DNA of 64,000 bases from Proteobacteria bacterium ST_bin14 (GTDB lineage Bacteria; Pseudomonadota; Alphaproteobacteria; Sphingomonadales; Sphingomonadaceae). The notes beneath the pieces were generated by a model that was not told the DNA's origin, searched no databases, and worked only from the letters and a program-made list of their open reading frames with translations. The stretch lies in contig MSXR01000001.1 of assembly GCA_002083655.1 (NCBI GenBank), positions 1 to 64,000 on the forward strand, given 5' to 3'. The position numbers and the translations under genes were made by a program. Below are positions 34,840 to 43,446 of the stretch, in pieces. Positions within the stretch are counted from its first letter, which is position 1; every line of letters begins with the position of its first letter.

Positions 34840-35100
34840 GTGCCAGTCCTGTGTACGAGTTTTGTAGCGATAATTGCGACGATGATCGGCGTCGTGCTCG
34901 CCCGACGCACTCGTCTGCTCGAACGCCTCATTTTGACGATGTCCTGCGACCGTGCAGGGACGTACCGCAAACTGACACGAGCAGAACGTCGCGCAATGGC
35001 GGCGAAGCTCAGCATTGCCCTGACAAGGACCGAACTTCGGAGCCTGTTTCCGACCTGGGCAGATCGTGCCGACCACATTGCCAAGATGATCAGGATTTGA
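34840..35100 (+). CDS. possible small membrane-anchored protein
   Basis: An 86-codon frame with one hydrophobic segment at the N-terminus (TSFVAIIATMIGVVLA) followed by a basic, helical region rich in Arg. It lies alone between the recombinase and the IS5-type element. There is no recognised family and only weak evidence that it is translated. The opposite-strand frame is less protein-like. Confidence 0.3.
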   Translation: MPVLCTSFVAIIATMIGVVLARRTRLLERLILTMSCDRAGTYRKLTRAERRAMAAKLSIALTRTELRSLFPTWADRADHIAKMIRI

Positions 35101-35120
35101 ACCGCGCACGATCGGAACTA

Positions 35121-35966
35121 GGTTCAGGACCCGTTAAATTGCTTGCATGAGGAGCAAGGTGTTGATTCAATGGCGGGGTCGAGGAGGCGCTGCCAATGTC
35201 GGAACTGTGGTTGCTAAGCGAGGCGCAGATGCGCCGGATTGAGCCGTATTTCCCCTTGTCGCATGGGATCCCGAGAGTGGATGACCGGCGTATCGTGTCG
35301 GGGATCATCTACGTGATCCGGGGCGGCTTGATGTGGCGCGACGCGCCCAAGGCGTATGGACCGCACAAGACGATCTACAACCGGTTCATCCGCTGGAGCC
35401 GACTGGGGGTCTTCAACCGCATCTTCGCCGAGCTGGCGGCAAAAGCAGGCGAGCCCGATACGATCATGATCGACGCGACCCACCTGAAGGCGCATCGGAC
35501 GGCGGCCAGCCTCTTAAAAGGGGGGCTCTTCCCAGACGTATCGGGCGCACCAAAGGCGGCTTGAACTCCAAGCTCCACGCGGTCTGCGACGATCTGGGCC
35601 GACCGCTCGTCCTGCTGCTGAGCGAGGGGCAGATGAGCGACTACAAAGGAGCCGCCCTCATGATCGACGCCTTGCCGCGAGCAAGGCACCTGATCGGCGA
35701 CAGGGGCTATGATGCAGATTGGTTCCGTCATGCTCTCGCCGAGCGTGGAACCGCCGCCTGCATCCCGTCGAAGCGTAACCGCAAAATCGCCATCCCGCAC
35801 GACGCCACCCTCTACCGCCAGCGCCACAAGGTCGAGATCATGTTCGGACGGCTTAAGGACTGGCGGCGCATCCACACCCGCTACGACCGATGCGCGCACA
35901 CCTTCATGTCCGCCATCTGCATCGCCGCAACCCTCATCTTCTGGTTGCCTCAATGAGTCCTGAGCC
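35121..35966 (+). mobile_element. IS5 family (IS427-type) insertion sequence
   Basis: An 846-base element with terminal inverted repeats beginning GGTTCAGGACCCGTTAA on the left and GGCTCAGGACTCATTGA on the right (read inward). A TA direct repeat flanks it, so the original target was CTAG, matching the YTAR preference of this group. It carries one two-phase transposase gene. The element interrupts the mobile island just at the stop codon of the neighbouring minus-strand gene. Confidence 0.9.
35196..35956 (+). CDS. IS427-type transposase, two frames joined by a -1 frameshift
   Basis: The first frame (35196-35564) encodes the N-terminal half, with WRDAPKAYGPHKTIYNRF and the first catalytic Asp in MIDATHLKAHRTA. 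The second, read in the -1 frame up to 35956, encodes RRIGRTKGGLNSKLHAVCD, the second Asp in LIGDRGYDAD and the C-terminal Glu in HKVEIMFGRLKDWRR. The shift site is most likely the run AAAAGGGGGG at 35516-35525. Programmed frameshifting at such A/G runs is normal for this group, so the gene is probably functional. The joined product is about 253 residues. Confidence 0.88.
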
Positions 35967-36202
35967 TAGCTCGTCGGATCGTTCGGGAGTGCGAGCGCTG
36001 CCTCGCGACCATCACATTGCATCACCGGTTCGGCCTCGTCATCCTCCCAGGTAATAATGCGCAGCTCGCGACAGAACGCGCGGAGGCGTTTCGGCGTGCG
36101 ATACCACATCGCTTTGGGACAGGTTCCGCAAGCGGGCATCGGATCGAGCGGCTGACCGGCGCCGAGCGTCGGACCTGCCATGCCTTCGGGAAATTCATGC
36201 AT
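35966..36202 (-). CDS. small cysteine-containing protein of the mobile island
   Basis: A 78-residue protein with a Cys-x-x-Cys pair (ACGTCPKAMWY) and a C-terminal Trp/acidic segment (ITWEDDEAEPVMQCDG). Its TAG stop is formed at the TA target duplication of the IS5-type element; because the target was CTAG, the stop codon was the same before the insertion. It is co-oriented with the methyltransferase and recombinase. Function unknown; the Cys pair could bind zinc. Confidence 0.6.
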   Translation of the reverse strand: MHEFPEGMAGPTLGAGQPLDPMPACGTCPKAMWYRTPKRLRAFCRELRIITWEDDEAEPVMQCDGREAALALPNDPTS

Positions 36203-36343
36203 TGTCTATGTCTCCAAGGCCCGCGAACGAGTGTTGCAGCCCTGTCAAAAGTTGAGGTGAATTTTGGCGCTGCCGATCCGAGGTGCGAAGCAAAAGCCGG
36301 AAGCGCCAAAATCACCATCGATTCTTCGAAGCCCGGTACTCGT

Positions 36344-37030
36344 TCAGAGGCTCATCAGATTGGGCATCTCGGCGAATGGCCGGCATATGGCGGTACGATG
36401 GACATCATGGGAAGGCCGAGCAGCGCAAGAATACGCACTATGGCTCGGACGCATGTTGAACGAGCCAACGCGAATCTCCTGGATAGAGGGCCGCGAACGT
36501 TGCGGCGGTAGCCACCAAGAGCCCCGCACAAGCTTAGCAAAAAGCATCTTTTGTTCGCTTGTGGCTCCAAATATGACGACCATAACGCTCTGCATGGTTG
36601 GTTCCGATGTTCCATTCTCCTTGGAAAATCGGGGGCGCCCTTCAAGGAAATAGACGTCTGCGTCCTTGGCCAAGACATGGTGGAATAATTTGGTATCGGT
36701 CTTGGCAGGTACGAGACATACTACGGTCGTTGCTCTGCCGCTCAGCCACTCCCAATGCGCTTTCTCAATCCATTTTTTGGCGGCCGACCAAGGTGGATTG
36801 ACAAACACCAACTTCGCCCGCCAGCCTCGGGTGAGTCCGTTTTGCCCTTTGCGAATATCGAAATAGGCTCTCGCCCTCACCGCACTCGCCGGATGCCAGC
36901 AGGGATCAATGCCAATTTCGCCAAAACTATTCTCGACTGCGCGGACGAACTCTGGTGGCGTGAAGCGATTGTCGCTCTCTTTGAGCGCAGGCACGGCTTT
37001 ACGAATCGATTTTTGACCACTTGCGGCCAT
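36344..37030 (-). CDS. phage-type DNA N6-adenine methyltransferase
   Basis: A 228-residue protein of the phage Dam-like (DNA N-6-adenine-methyltransferase) family. FTPPEFVRAVENSFGEIGIDPCWHP forms the first conserved block and NPPWSAAKKWIEKA near residue 75 is the catalytic motif IV. The C-terminal third looks poorly conserved. No restriction endonuclease is adjacent, so it is probably an orphan methylase of phage or island origin that protects or marks the element. Confidence 0.82.
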   Translation of the reverse strand: MAASGQKSIRKAVPALKESDNRFTPPEFVRAVENSFGEIGIDPCWHPASAVRARAYFDIRKGQNGLTRGWRAKLVFVNPPWSAAKKWIEKAHWEWLSGRATTVVCLVPAKTDTKLFHHVLAKDADVYFLEGRPRFSKENGTSEPTMQSVMVVIFGATSEQKMLFAKLVRGSWWLPPQRSRPSIQEIRVGSFNMRPSHSAYSCAARPSHDVHRTAICRPFAEMPNLMSL

Positions 37031-37722
37031 GCGGGTCTCCTCTTGGCGTGATGTGAAGAGACCTCGGCACCTGACAGCCCGGTCGGATCCATTACTGGAT
37101 CAACTACCTCCCTGGTCTGGGTAGGCATGCTAACTGCGTCGACGACAACTAGCGTATAGCGAGTCAGGTATTCTCACCTTTATTGTCCAATTAGCCGTTC
37201 CCTTCACAAGGGGTCGACGACCTCGGGACTCAGCGGTTACCCACAATAATATAAATATGATTCATCGTCAGAGCTGTCAACTGCTTTTAACGGGTAGGGG
37301 ATCGAGGCATTGTTCCGCGAGACGGGTAGCTTGCTGACTTCGACAGTGATCGGCTGGCTTCCGCGATGGGACCGCCACGGAGTCAGTTACTTTGTTTCTT
37401 TGACCCATTTGCGGTCGTCGAGAGCGTCATCCCGGCTTCTTAACTTCAGACGTTCGTTCATCGACCCCGTGGCGGATGCTATGCGGCCTAGTGTCGCAGT
37501 AAAGCGGCGGCCGCGTCGTTCTCAAAAGCAGACATCCCTCTCACCGAACTCAAGGATCCGCCGACTTCGGCCACGCGAATTGATCATGCGCCGCGTTCGC
37601 TCCCAGGTGAACGATAGCATTCGGGCATTAACTCGATGCGACAATCCTATTCCCGTTTGCGGGCGCGATCGTGGACAAGGCGATCGTCACGGCGACACCC
37701 CCGCCGCAACGGAGATTGACCC
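37031..37722. other. 692-base stretch without a convincing gene
   Basis: This lies between the methyltransferase and the DUF302 gene. Open frames here overlap each other, lack ribosome binding sites and have composition unlike the neighbours. It may include the other end of the mobile island, but no repeat of the tRNA-Leu 3' end was seen by eye. Confidence 0.5.
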
Positions 37723-38214
37723 ATGTTCGCTCGTCCTATCCTTTTCGCCCTCGCCTTGGCGCTCACTGGCACCGCCGCCGAGGCGGGGCAAACTGCCTCC
37801 ACATCACACGCCCCTACCGTCAAGGCAGAAGGCGTGGTTCGTATCCGCAGCAGCCACGGCTTTGACGAAACGGTGGATCGCCTGAAAGCCGCGATCGCCG
37901 CCAAGGGCGTGCGCTTTTTCGATGCACTCGACCAGCAAGCGCTCGGCAAGGAAGCCAATCTGACAATCGGCAAGTCGGTGATTGTGCGCTTTGGCAATCC
38001 GCCGCTTGGGGTGCAATTCCTTCAGGCGAACCGCTATGCGGGTCTCGATTGGCCGGTGCGGATGCTAGTGGTCGAAGAGGCCGACGGCAGCGTCTGGCTG
38101 GCTTGGACCGATTTCGGGTTCATGGCGAAACGCTATGGCATCACCACGCAGGACGCGCAGTTCAAGATGGCGGCCGAAGTCGCCGGCGCAATTGCCGCCG
38201 ATGCTGCCAACTGA
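37723..38214 (+). CDS. secreted DUF302 family protein
   Basis: A 163-residue exported protein with a signal peptide (hydrophobic stretch ending AEAGQ) and a DUF302 domain (GFDETVDRLKAAIAAKGVRFFDALDQQ, near residue 45 onward; later GNPPLGVQFLQANRYAGLDWP). An ATG preceded by CGGAGA is clear. The domain's role is unknown; it is often found with sulfur or redox genes. The next gene, a YeeE/YedE-type transporter, starts three bases after its stop codon. Confidence 0.85.
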   Translation: MFARPILFALALALTGTAAEAGQTASTSHAPTVKAEGVVRIRSSHGFDETVDRLKAAIAAKGVRFFDALDQQALGKEANLTIGKSVIVRFGNPPLGVQFLQANRYAGLDWPVRMLVVEEADGSVWLAWTDFGFMAKRYGITTQDAQFKMAAEVAGAIAADAAN

Positions 38215-38217
38215 GCG

Positions 38218-39168
38218 ATGCCAATGTCGGTCGCGCTCCTGAGTTTTGCCTTTCTGGTCGCCGCGGTGTGCGCGGCGATCATGGGCTATGCGATTCAGCG
38301 CGGCGCGACATGTATGGTCGCGGCGGTCGATGAGGTTCTCACGAAACGGACCGCCTGGCGATTTCTCGGCCTGGCTGAGGCCGCAGTGTGGGTCGCGGGC
38401 GGCGTACTGCTGTGGCGCTTGCTGGGCGGCCACGAGACGCTCCCAATCGGCTATCCAGCGACGATCGCGACAGTTGCGGGCGGCCTACTGCTCGGCCTCG
38501 GCGCATTTGTCACCCGCGCGTGCGTGTTCGGGGCAATTGCCAAGTTTGGCTCGGGCGAATGGGCTTATCTGCTCACGCCGATCGGTTTCTATCTAGGCTG
38601 CCTTACCATATGGCCGCTGATTGGCAGCTTTCCCGCAATGCACGTGGCATCACCCTTGTTCGACGCGGGCTGGCTGCTGATACCATTCGCTGTTTTCGTG
38701 GCCTGGCGCGGCGTGGAAGCGATCCGCGCTGGTCGCGCCCGGATGCTCGCCGCCCATGTCTGGACGCCACACCGCGCAACGGCGGTGATCGGCATTGTCT
38801 TTGCGATCTCGCTGATCGCGATCGGGCCCTGGGCCTACACCTATGCGCTGCTTTCGCTTGCGCAGGGCAAGACCGACGGCGTGATCGTCAAGCTCGTACT
38901 TCTGTTCATGCTGTTCGCAGGCGCGCTGGTTGGCGGCTGGACCGCAGGGCGGCTAAAGCTGCGCGCGCCAACGCTCGAAACGGTGATCCGCTGCCTAGGC
39001 GGCGGTGTGCTGATGGGTTGGGGAAGCCTACTTATTCCCGGCGGCAATGATGAACTGCTGCTGGTCGGTATCCCGTTGTTGCAACCCTATGCCGGGGTGG
39101 CCGTCGCGAGCATGGCCGTCGCGATCGCGCTGGGCCTGGTGGTCGAGCGGCGGATCGTCGCGCGCTAG
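38218..39168 (+). CDS. YeeE/YedE family membrane protein (putative sulfur compound transporter)
   Basis: A 316-residue protein with about nine hydrophobic segments. The family cysteines appear in QRGATCMVAAVDE near residue 30 and TRACVFGAIAKFGSGEW near 103, and the C-terminal half has GGGVLMGWGSLLIPGGND. Relatives such as TsuA take up thiosulfate through a cysteine relay. The gene is in an operon with the DUF302 gene and is followed by a LysR regulator. ATG 38224 is a possible start. Confidence 0.85.
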   Translation: MPMSVALLSFAFLVAAVCAAIMGYAIQRGATCMVAAVDEVLTKRTAWRFLGLAEAAVWVAGGVLLWRLLGGHETLPIGYPATIATVAGGLLLGLGAFVTRACVFGAIAKFGSGEWAYLLTPIGFYLGCLTIWPLIGSFPAMHVASPLFDAGWLLIPFAVFVAWRGVEAIRAGRARMLAAHVWTPHRATAVIGIVFAISLIAIGPWAYTYALLSLAQGKTDGVIVKLVLLFMLFAGALVGGWTAGRLKLRAPTLETVIRCLGGGVLMGWGSLLIPGGNDELLLVGIPLLQPYAGVAVASMAVAIALGLVVERRIVAR

Positions 39169-39227
39169 TCAGCCTTCGCGCTTACTGCTAGACGGCAGCG
39201 GCCTGCCCGGGGAGGGGGCCGCATCTC

Positions 39228-40145
39228 ATGGAAATGCAACAGGTCCGCTATTTCTTGTCGGTCGCGCGCGTGCTCAACTTCACGCGTGCCGCCGAGGAAT
39301 GTAACGTGACGCAGCCTGCATTGACGCGCGCGATCAAGCAGTTGGAGGATGAGCTCGGCGGCGACCTGATCCGCCGCGAGGGTCGAAATACCCACCTGAC
39401 CGATCTTGGCAATCGAATGCAGCCTTTTCTTCAGCAATGCTACGAAAGTGCGCAGACCGCGAAATTGCTCGCGACCAAGATCAAGAAGGGTGAAGTGCCG
39501 ACCCTGTCACTGGCGGTGTCACGGACGCTCGACCTGGTGCATTTGATGCGGCCGTTGAGCGAAATGCACCGGAGCTTTCCAGGGCTTCAGCTGAAGCTGC
39601 GACGCGGCACAGGGGCGCAGATTGCGGCGATGCTAAAGAACGGAGAGGTCGATCTGGCCGTGGGCGGGCCGATGGGTGAAAGCTGGGACCGGCTGGAGAC
39701 TTGGCCGATGTTCAGCGAAGCCTTTGACCTTGTTGTTGGCGTCGACCATCCACTGGCGATGCACAATGCGATCGACCTCGACGTCGAGTTGATCCGCGAT
39801 ACGCGGTTTCTAATCCACGCTGGCAGCGATTTGGCCGAGTTCGAAACCGAACGGCTCGATGCGGCAGGCATCTCGCTCGATCATGCGCATGAAGTCGATT
39901 CGGATCGTGATCTCGAAGCCTTGGTCGTCGCTGAATTTGGTGTCGCGATCATGCCGGCGAGTGCGATGAATTCGTCACGGGTTCGTCACCTCGCCTGTTC
40001 GGCGCTCGATTTGCGGCGGACAGTTGCCATCTATTCGGTGGCGGGACGCGCACGTGGGCGCGAAGCATCGGCACTGCTCAATCTGGTTCGGTCGGCGGAC
40101 TGGTCGCGCGCCTTAAGCGCTCACCAGCTTGACAGCGTCGAGTAG
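39228..40145 (+). CDS. LysR family transcriptional regulator
   Basis: A 305-residue LysR-type regulator. The N-terminal winged helix (QQVRYFLSVARVLNFTRAAEEC, then VTQPALTRAIKQLE) is followed by a co-inducer domain of type 2 periplasmic-binding fold. It lies 59 bases after the YeeE/YedE gene on the same strand and faces the peroxiredoxin-like gene, which it overlaps at the 3' end by 33 bases. It may control the DUF302-YeeE pair or the convergent redox operon. The ligand is unknown. Confidence 0.92.
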   Translation: MEMQQVRYFLSVARVLNFTRAAEECNVTQPALTRAIKQLEDELGGDLIRREGRNTHLTDLGNRMQPFLQQCYESAQTAKLLATKIKKGEVPTLSLAVSRTLDLVHLMRPLSEMHRSFPGLQLKLRRGTGAQIAAMLKNGEVDLAVGGPMGESWDRLETWPMFSEAFDLVVGVDHPLAMHNAIDLDVELIRDTRFLIHAGSDLAEFETERLDAAGISLDHAHEVDSDRDLEALVVAEFGVAIMPASAMNSSRVRHLACSALDLRRTVAIYSVAGRARGREASALLNLVRSADWSRALSAHQLDSVE

Positions 40146-40784
40146 CGCATCGAGCTCCATCCGGCGGCGATAATCGGGGTCGACATGGCGAGCGGCAATG
40201 ATGCCGTCCTGGCCGACGACGAACACGGCGGGAACCGGCAGCACCCAGGGCGTGCCGCCGATCATGCCTGACATGGCTTCGTCGACCCAGATCGCGAGGT
40301 TGATCGACAACGCATAGCCGCCGCCGACATCGGTCAGGAAAGGGAATTCGGCCCCAGCCTCGGCCCGCAACATGCGCGTATATTGCTGGACCTCGGACGA
40401 GATCGCGACGATCTGCGCCGGCTTTGCCTCTCGTTCGATTTCGGCGAGGCCGACCATGTTTAGCCGACAATAGTGGCACCAATGGCCGCGATGAAATGCA
40501 AGCACCGCTGGCCCCCGATCCAGCAACGAATGCAGCGTGACAAGCCGCCCTTCATGGCTGGGCAGGCAGAAATCGGGCATGACATCACCGACCATCGGCG
40601 CCGTGCTCCCCGCCTGTGCCGCCTCCAGTCGGCTGACAAAGGCATCGACCGCAATGGCATAGTCGGGTCCCTTTGTGCGGACACAGTCAGCGACATATTT
40701 CAGCCGCTCGCCCAGCGTAAGATTGCGATCACGCACTTCCTGGAAGGCATCTTCGAGTGCTGCGACGAGCGGATGCGTCATCAA
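40113..40784 (-). CDS. peroxiredoxin-like (AhpC/TSA) protein
   Basis: A 223-residue thioredoxin-fold protein with an N-terminal helical extension of about 65 residues. The redox motif is HRGHWCHYCRLNM, giving a Cys-x-x-Cys rather than the classic PxxxTxxC of peroxiredoxins. This fits the peroxiredoxin-like family often found beside LysR regulators. It probably reduces peroxides or disulfides. It is the last gene of the minus-strand run from 44262. ATG 40781 is an alternative start. Confidence 0.8.
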   Translation of the reverse strand: MMTHPLVAALEDAFQEVRDRNLTLGERLKYVADCVRTKGPDYAIAVDAFVSRLEAAQAGSTAPMVGDVMPDFCLPSHEGRLVTLHSLLDRGPAVLAFHRGHWCHYCRLNMVGLAEIEREAKPAQIVAISSEVQQYTRMLRAEAGAEFPFLTDVGGGYALSINLAIWVDEAMSGMIGGTPWVLPVPAVFVVGQDGIIAARHVDPDYRRRMELDALLDAVKLVSA

Positions 40785-40839
40785 TTGATCCCCACGAAAC
40801 TTCGTATCACACGCTGGCCGCGAGTGGTTAGAGCGCCGG

Positions 40840-41979
40840 TCATTTCGCGGCGGCGGTCTCGATTATTTCACCGGCGCATGCTTCGTGCAGGACGAAGCCT
40901 TCGCTCGGATCGACTTCGGCACGCCAGGGCGCTTTTTCGAGCGTCTCCGAGGTGTGGCGATAGCCCGCCTCCCAACGCTGACGAATACCATCTGCGCTAA
41001 AATCGACGTCCTTGGCATGATCTTCATAATCGAGCGCTGGCGCAAGCAAACGGATGACGTGCATCTGTGTCGTGCAGCCATAGCCGGTCAGGCCGCGCTG
41101 CTTGAGACCGGCCAATGCCTCTGCCGGGATCAGTGCGGTCAGTTCGGCGATGATGTGGCGCATCTTGTGCAACTGGCGCTGTCGTTTGATGTGCGACGCC
41201 GCACGGCTCGAATACTGCACGTCCTTCTGGCGGTTCATTACTTCCCAGATGGTCTCTGGCTCCTTGCCATGCGGGTTCCACAGATGAACGGCAAAGACCA
41301 TCCCGTTCTTGCGGGGATTATCATCGAAAACGACTTCGACTGGCGTGTTCGACAGGATTCCGCCGTCCCAATAGAGCTGGTCGTCGATCCGTACCGCCGG
41401 AAAGGCAGGGGGCAGCGCGCCTGATGCCATGATGTGGCGCAGATCGATGGTTTGATCGCGGCTGTCGAAATAGGTCATTTCGCTGGTCTGGACATTCGAT
41501 GCGCCAACGGTCAGCCGCATTGGACCGTTGTTGATCTGGTCGAAATCGACAAGTTCGGTCAGAGTCTCGGCGAGCGGGGCTACCGAATAGTAACCGGCAC
41601 CCTCTGCACCGAGTGGCGCGTGCGAACTGACGAAGGCCGCCGAATTGGGACGAAAGAACGACGGAATCCCGGTGGTCACTGCCATCATGTTGCGGGCGGC
41701 CGCGGGAAACCAGCTGGGAAGCGGCATGCCCATGAAGCGATCGCTTTCGACACGCTTCCAGAATTCACGCAGGCGATTAAGGCCATCCTTGGCAGGCCCT
41801 CCCGCGATCAGTGCCGCATTGATCGCGCCGATCGATGTGCCGACCACCCAGTCGGGTTCAATGCCGGCTTCGGCGAGCGCCTGATACACGCCGATCTGAT
41901 ATGCACCCAGCGCACCGCCGCCTTGCAAGACTAGTGCGATCTGGCCGTAACTCGAAATCTCTTCGTGAAGGGTTTTCAT
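40840..41979 (-). CDS. patatin-like phospholipase with DUF3734 domain
   Basis: A 379-residue lipid acyl hydrolase. The oxyanion loop GGGALGAYQIG and the nucleophile GTSIGAINAAL (Ser near residue 49) precede the dyad Asp in WDGGILSNTP near 210. A C-terminal DUF3734-type region follows. Genes of this class commonly neighbour 3-hydroxybutyrate dehydrogenase, as here, suggesting a role in membrane lipid or polyhydroxybutyrate granule turnover. It lies 11 bases after the ndh gene. Confidence 0.88.
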   Translation of the reverse strand: MKTLHEEISSYGQIALVLQGGGALGAYQIGVYQALAEAGIEPDWVVGTSIGAINAALIAGGPAKDGLNRLREFWKRVESDRFMGMPLPSWFPAAARNMMAVTTGIPSFFRPNSAAFVSSHAPLGAEGAGYYSVAPLAETLTELVDFDQINNGPMRLTVGASNVQTSEMTYFDSRDQTIDLRHIMASGALPPAFPAVRIDDQLYWDGGILSNTPVEVVFDDNPRKNGMVFAVHLWNPHGKEPETIWEVMNRQKDVQYSSRAASHIKRQRQLHKMRHIIAELTALIPAEALAGLKQRGLTGYGCTTQMHVIRLLAPALDYEDHAKDVDFSADGIRQRWEAGYRHTSETLEKAPWRAEVDPSEGFVLHEACAGEIIETAAAK

Positions 41980-41990
41980 GGCAGTCTTTC

Positions 41991-43283
41991 CTATTCAGCA
42001 GGTTGAAGCGATGGGCGCACACGGACATCGACGGGAATGTCGCCAGTGATGATCCGCGCGTGGCGGGCATATGTCAGGTAGTTCCAGAACAGACTGGCCC
42101 CGACGGCAAAGCGGTTTCGAAAGCCAACCAGAAAATAGACATGCGCGACCGACCACAGCACCCAGGCCGAAAATCCGGTTACGTGCAGCCGCCCGAAATC
42201 GATCACTGCACGCTTGCGGCCGATGGTGGCCAGATTGCCAAAGTGACGGTAACGAAAGGGCTTGCAGGGCTTGCTGTCGAGCGACGCAAGAATCATGCGC
42301 GCGACATGCTGGCCCTGCTGTTTTGCAACGGGGGCAATTCCGGGCAGTGGCCTTCCGTCGGGCCCATTACACGAAGCAGTATCGCCGATTACGAAGATGT
42401 TCTCGCAGTCGGGCATCCTGAGGTCGGACCCGATGACGGTGCGGCCGGCAGGGTCACTCCCGGCTCCAAGCCACTCGGCTGCCGGCGACGCGCGCACGCC
42501 TGCCGCCCAGACTGCGCAGTGGGTAGGAATAGCCTCGCCGCGGATTTCGACTCGGTCGTGCGCGACATGCGTGACTGGTGCGTTCAGGCGAACCTCGACG
42601 CCCAGCTGCTCGATCGCGCGCTTGGCAGCCGTCGACAGCACTTCGGGGAAAGCCGCTAGCAGTCGCGGTCCACCATCAACCAGGATGACACGCGAGCATT
42701 TTGGCGTGATGGTCCGAAAATCGCGCGACACCGAACGATGCGCAAGTTCGGCTATCGCGCCGGCCATCTCGACGCCCGTGGGTCCCCCACCAATGACCAC
42801 GAACGTCAGCAGGGCGTGGCGGCGATCCGGATCGGTCTCGGTTTCAGCTTGTTCGAGCGCGAGCAGAACTTTGCGACGCACGGCGGTTGCGTCTTCGATT
42901 GTTTTGATGCCGGGCGCATGCTCGGCCCATTCATCATGGCCGAAATAGCTGTGACGCGCGCCTGTCGCGATGATCAGCCAGTCATAACTGACGGTGCGAC
43001 CGCTGGCGAGTTCGACGATCTTGCCGAGCTTGTCCACGCCGTCGACCCGTTCGAGCAACACGCGAACTCTGGGCAAGTGTCCGACAATGGCGCGGATCGG
43101 CCCTGCGATGTCGGCAGGCGAGAGTGCTGCGGTCGCCACCTGATAGAGCAGCGGCTGGAAAACGTGATGATTGCGCTGGTCAATCAACGTCACGTCGACA
43201 TCGGCGTGCGCAAGTGCCTTGACAGCAGCGAGGCCGCCAAAGCCCGCGCCGACGATAACGACATGAGGCCGGGGATCTGTCAT
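41991..43283 (-). CDS. ndh: type II NADH dehydrogenase (NDH-2)
   Basis: A 430-residue single-subunit flavoprotein NADH:quinone oxidoreductase. The FAD motif VVIVGAGFGGLAAVKAL is at the start, the quinone-side motif FQPLLYQVATAALSP near residue 43, and the NADH motif VVIGGGPTGVEMAG near 165. The C-terminal hydrophobic helices (VLWSVAHVYFLVGF) anchor it to the membrane. Its start overlaps a 46-codon upstream ORF by four bases. Placed with 3-hydroxybutyrate dehydrogenase, it could reoxidise the NADH formed. Confidence 0.92.
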   Translation of the reverse strand: MTDPRPHVVIVGAGFGGLAAVKALAHADVDVTLIDQRNHHVFQPLLYQVATAALSPADIAGPIRAIVGHLPRVRVLLERVDGVDKLGKIVELASGRTVSYDWLIIATGARHSYFGHDEWAEHAPGIKTIEDATAVRRKVLLALEQAETETDPDRRHALLTFVVIGGGPTGVEMAGAIAELAHRSVSRDFRTITPKCSRVILVDGGPRLLAAFPEVLSTAAKRAIEQLGVEVRLNAPVTHVAHDRVEIRGEAIPTHCAVWAAGVRASPAAEWLGAGSDPAGRTVIGSDLRMPDCENIFVIGDTASCNGPDGRPLPGIAPVAKQQGQHVARMILASLDSKPCKPFRYRHFGNLATIGRKRAVIDFGRLHVTGFSAWVLWSVAHVYFLVGFRNRFAVGASLFWNYLTYARHARIITGDIPVDVRVRPSLQPAE

Positions 43284-43420
43284 TTACAGAACCGGTTCCG
43301 CGCCAGATCGGCCAGCACACCCGTCTGAATCCGGGGTGGATTCGGCACACTGCGTCGCGATGCGCTTGCAAAAAGGCAGGCTGCTGCGAGGTCGGGGCGA
43401 AGGGCAGGACGCGGGTTCAT
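43280..43420 (-). CDS. 46-residue small protein coupled to ndh
   Basis: A short frame starting MNPRPALRPDLAAACLFASA. It has an excellent Shine-Dalgarno AGGAG eight bases upstream and ends in an ATGA overlap with the ndh start, which itself lacks a good ribosome site. This layout argues that the ORF is translated, either as a small protein or as a leader that controls ndh translation. It contains two Cys and several basic residues but no clear membrane segment. No family is recognised. Confidence 0.55.
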   Translation of the reverse strand: MNPRPALRPDLAAACLFASASRRSVPNPPRIQTGVLADLARNRFCK

Positions 43421-43446
43421 CTCAAATCTCCTCTCAAGGTGTCGGG

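Noticed and set aside
36800..37720. Second copy of the tRNA-Leu 3' end as the far attachment site
   Set aside because: Looked for TTCTGGGCACC-like sequence by eye and found none; a computed search of the whole genome is needed.
37310..37885. 191-codon frame before and into the DUF302 gene
   Set aside because: No ribosome site, Arg/Ser-rich, and overlaps the well-supported DUF302 start.
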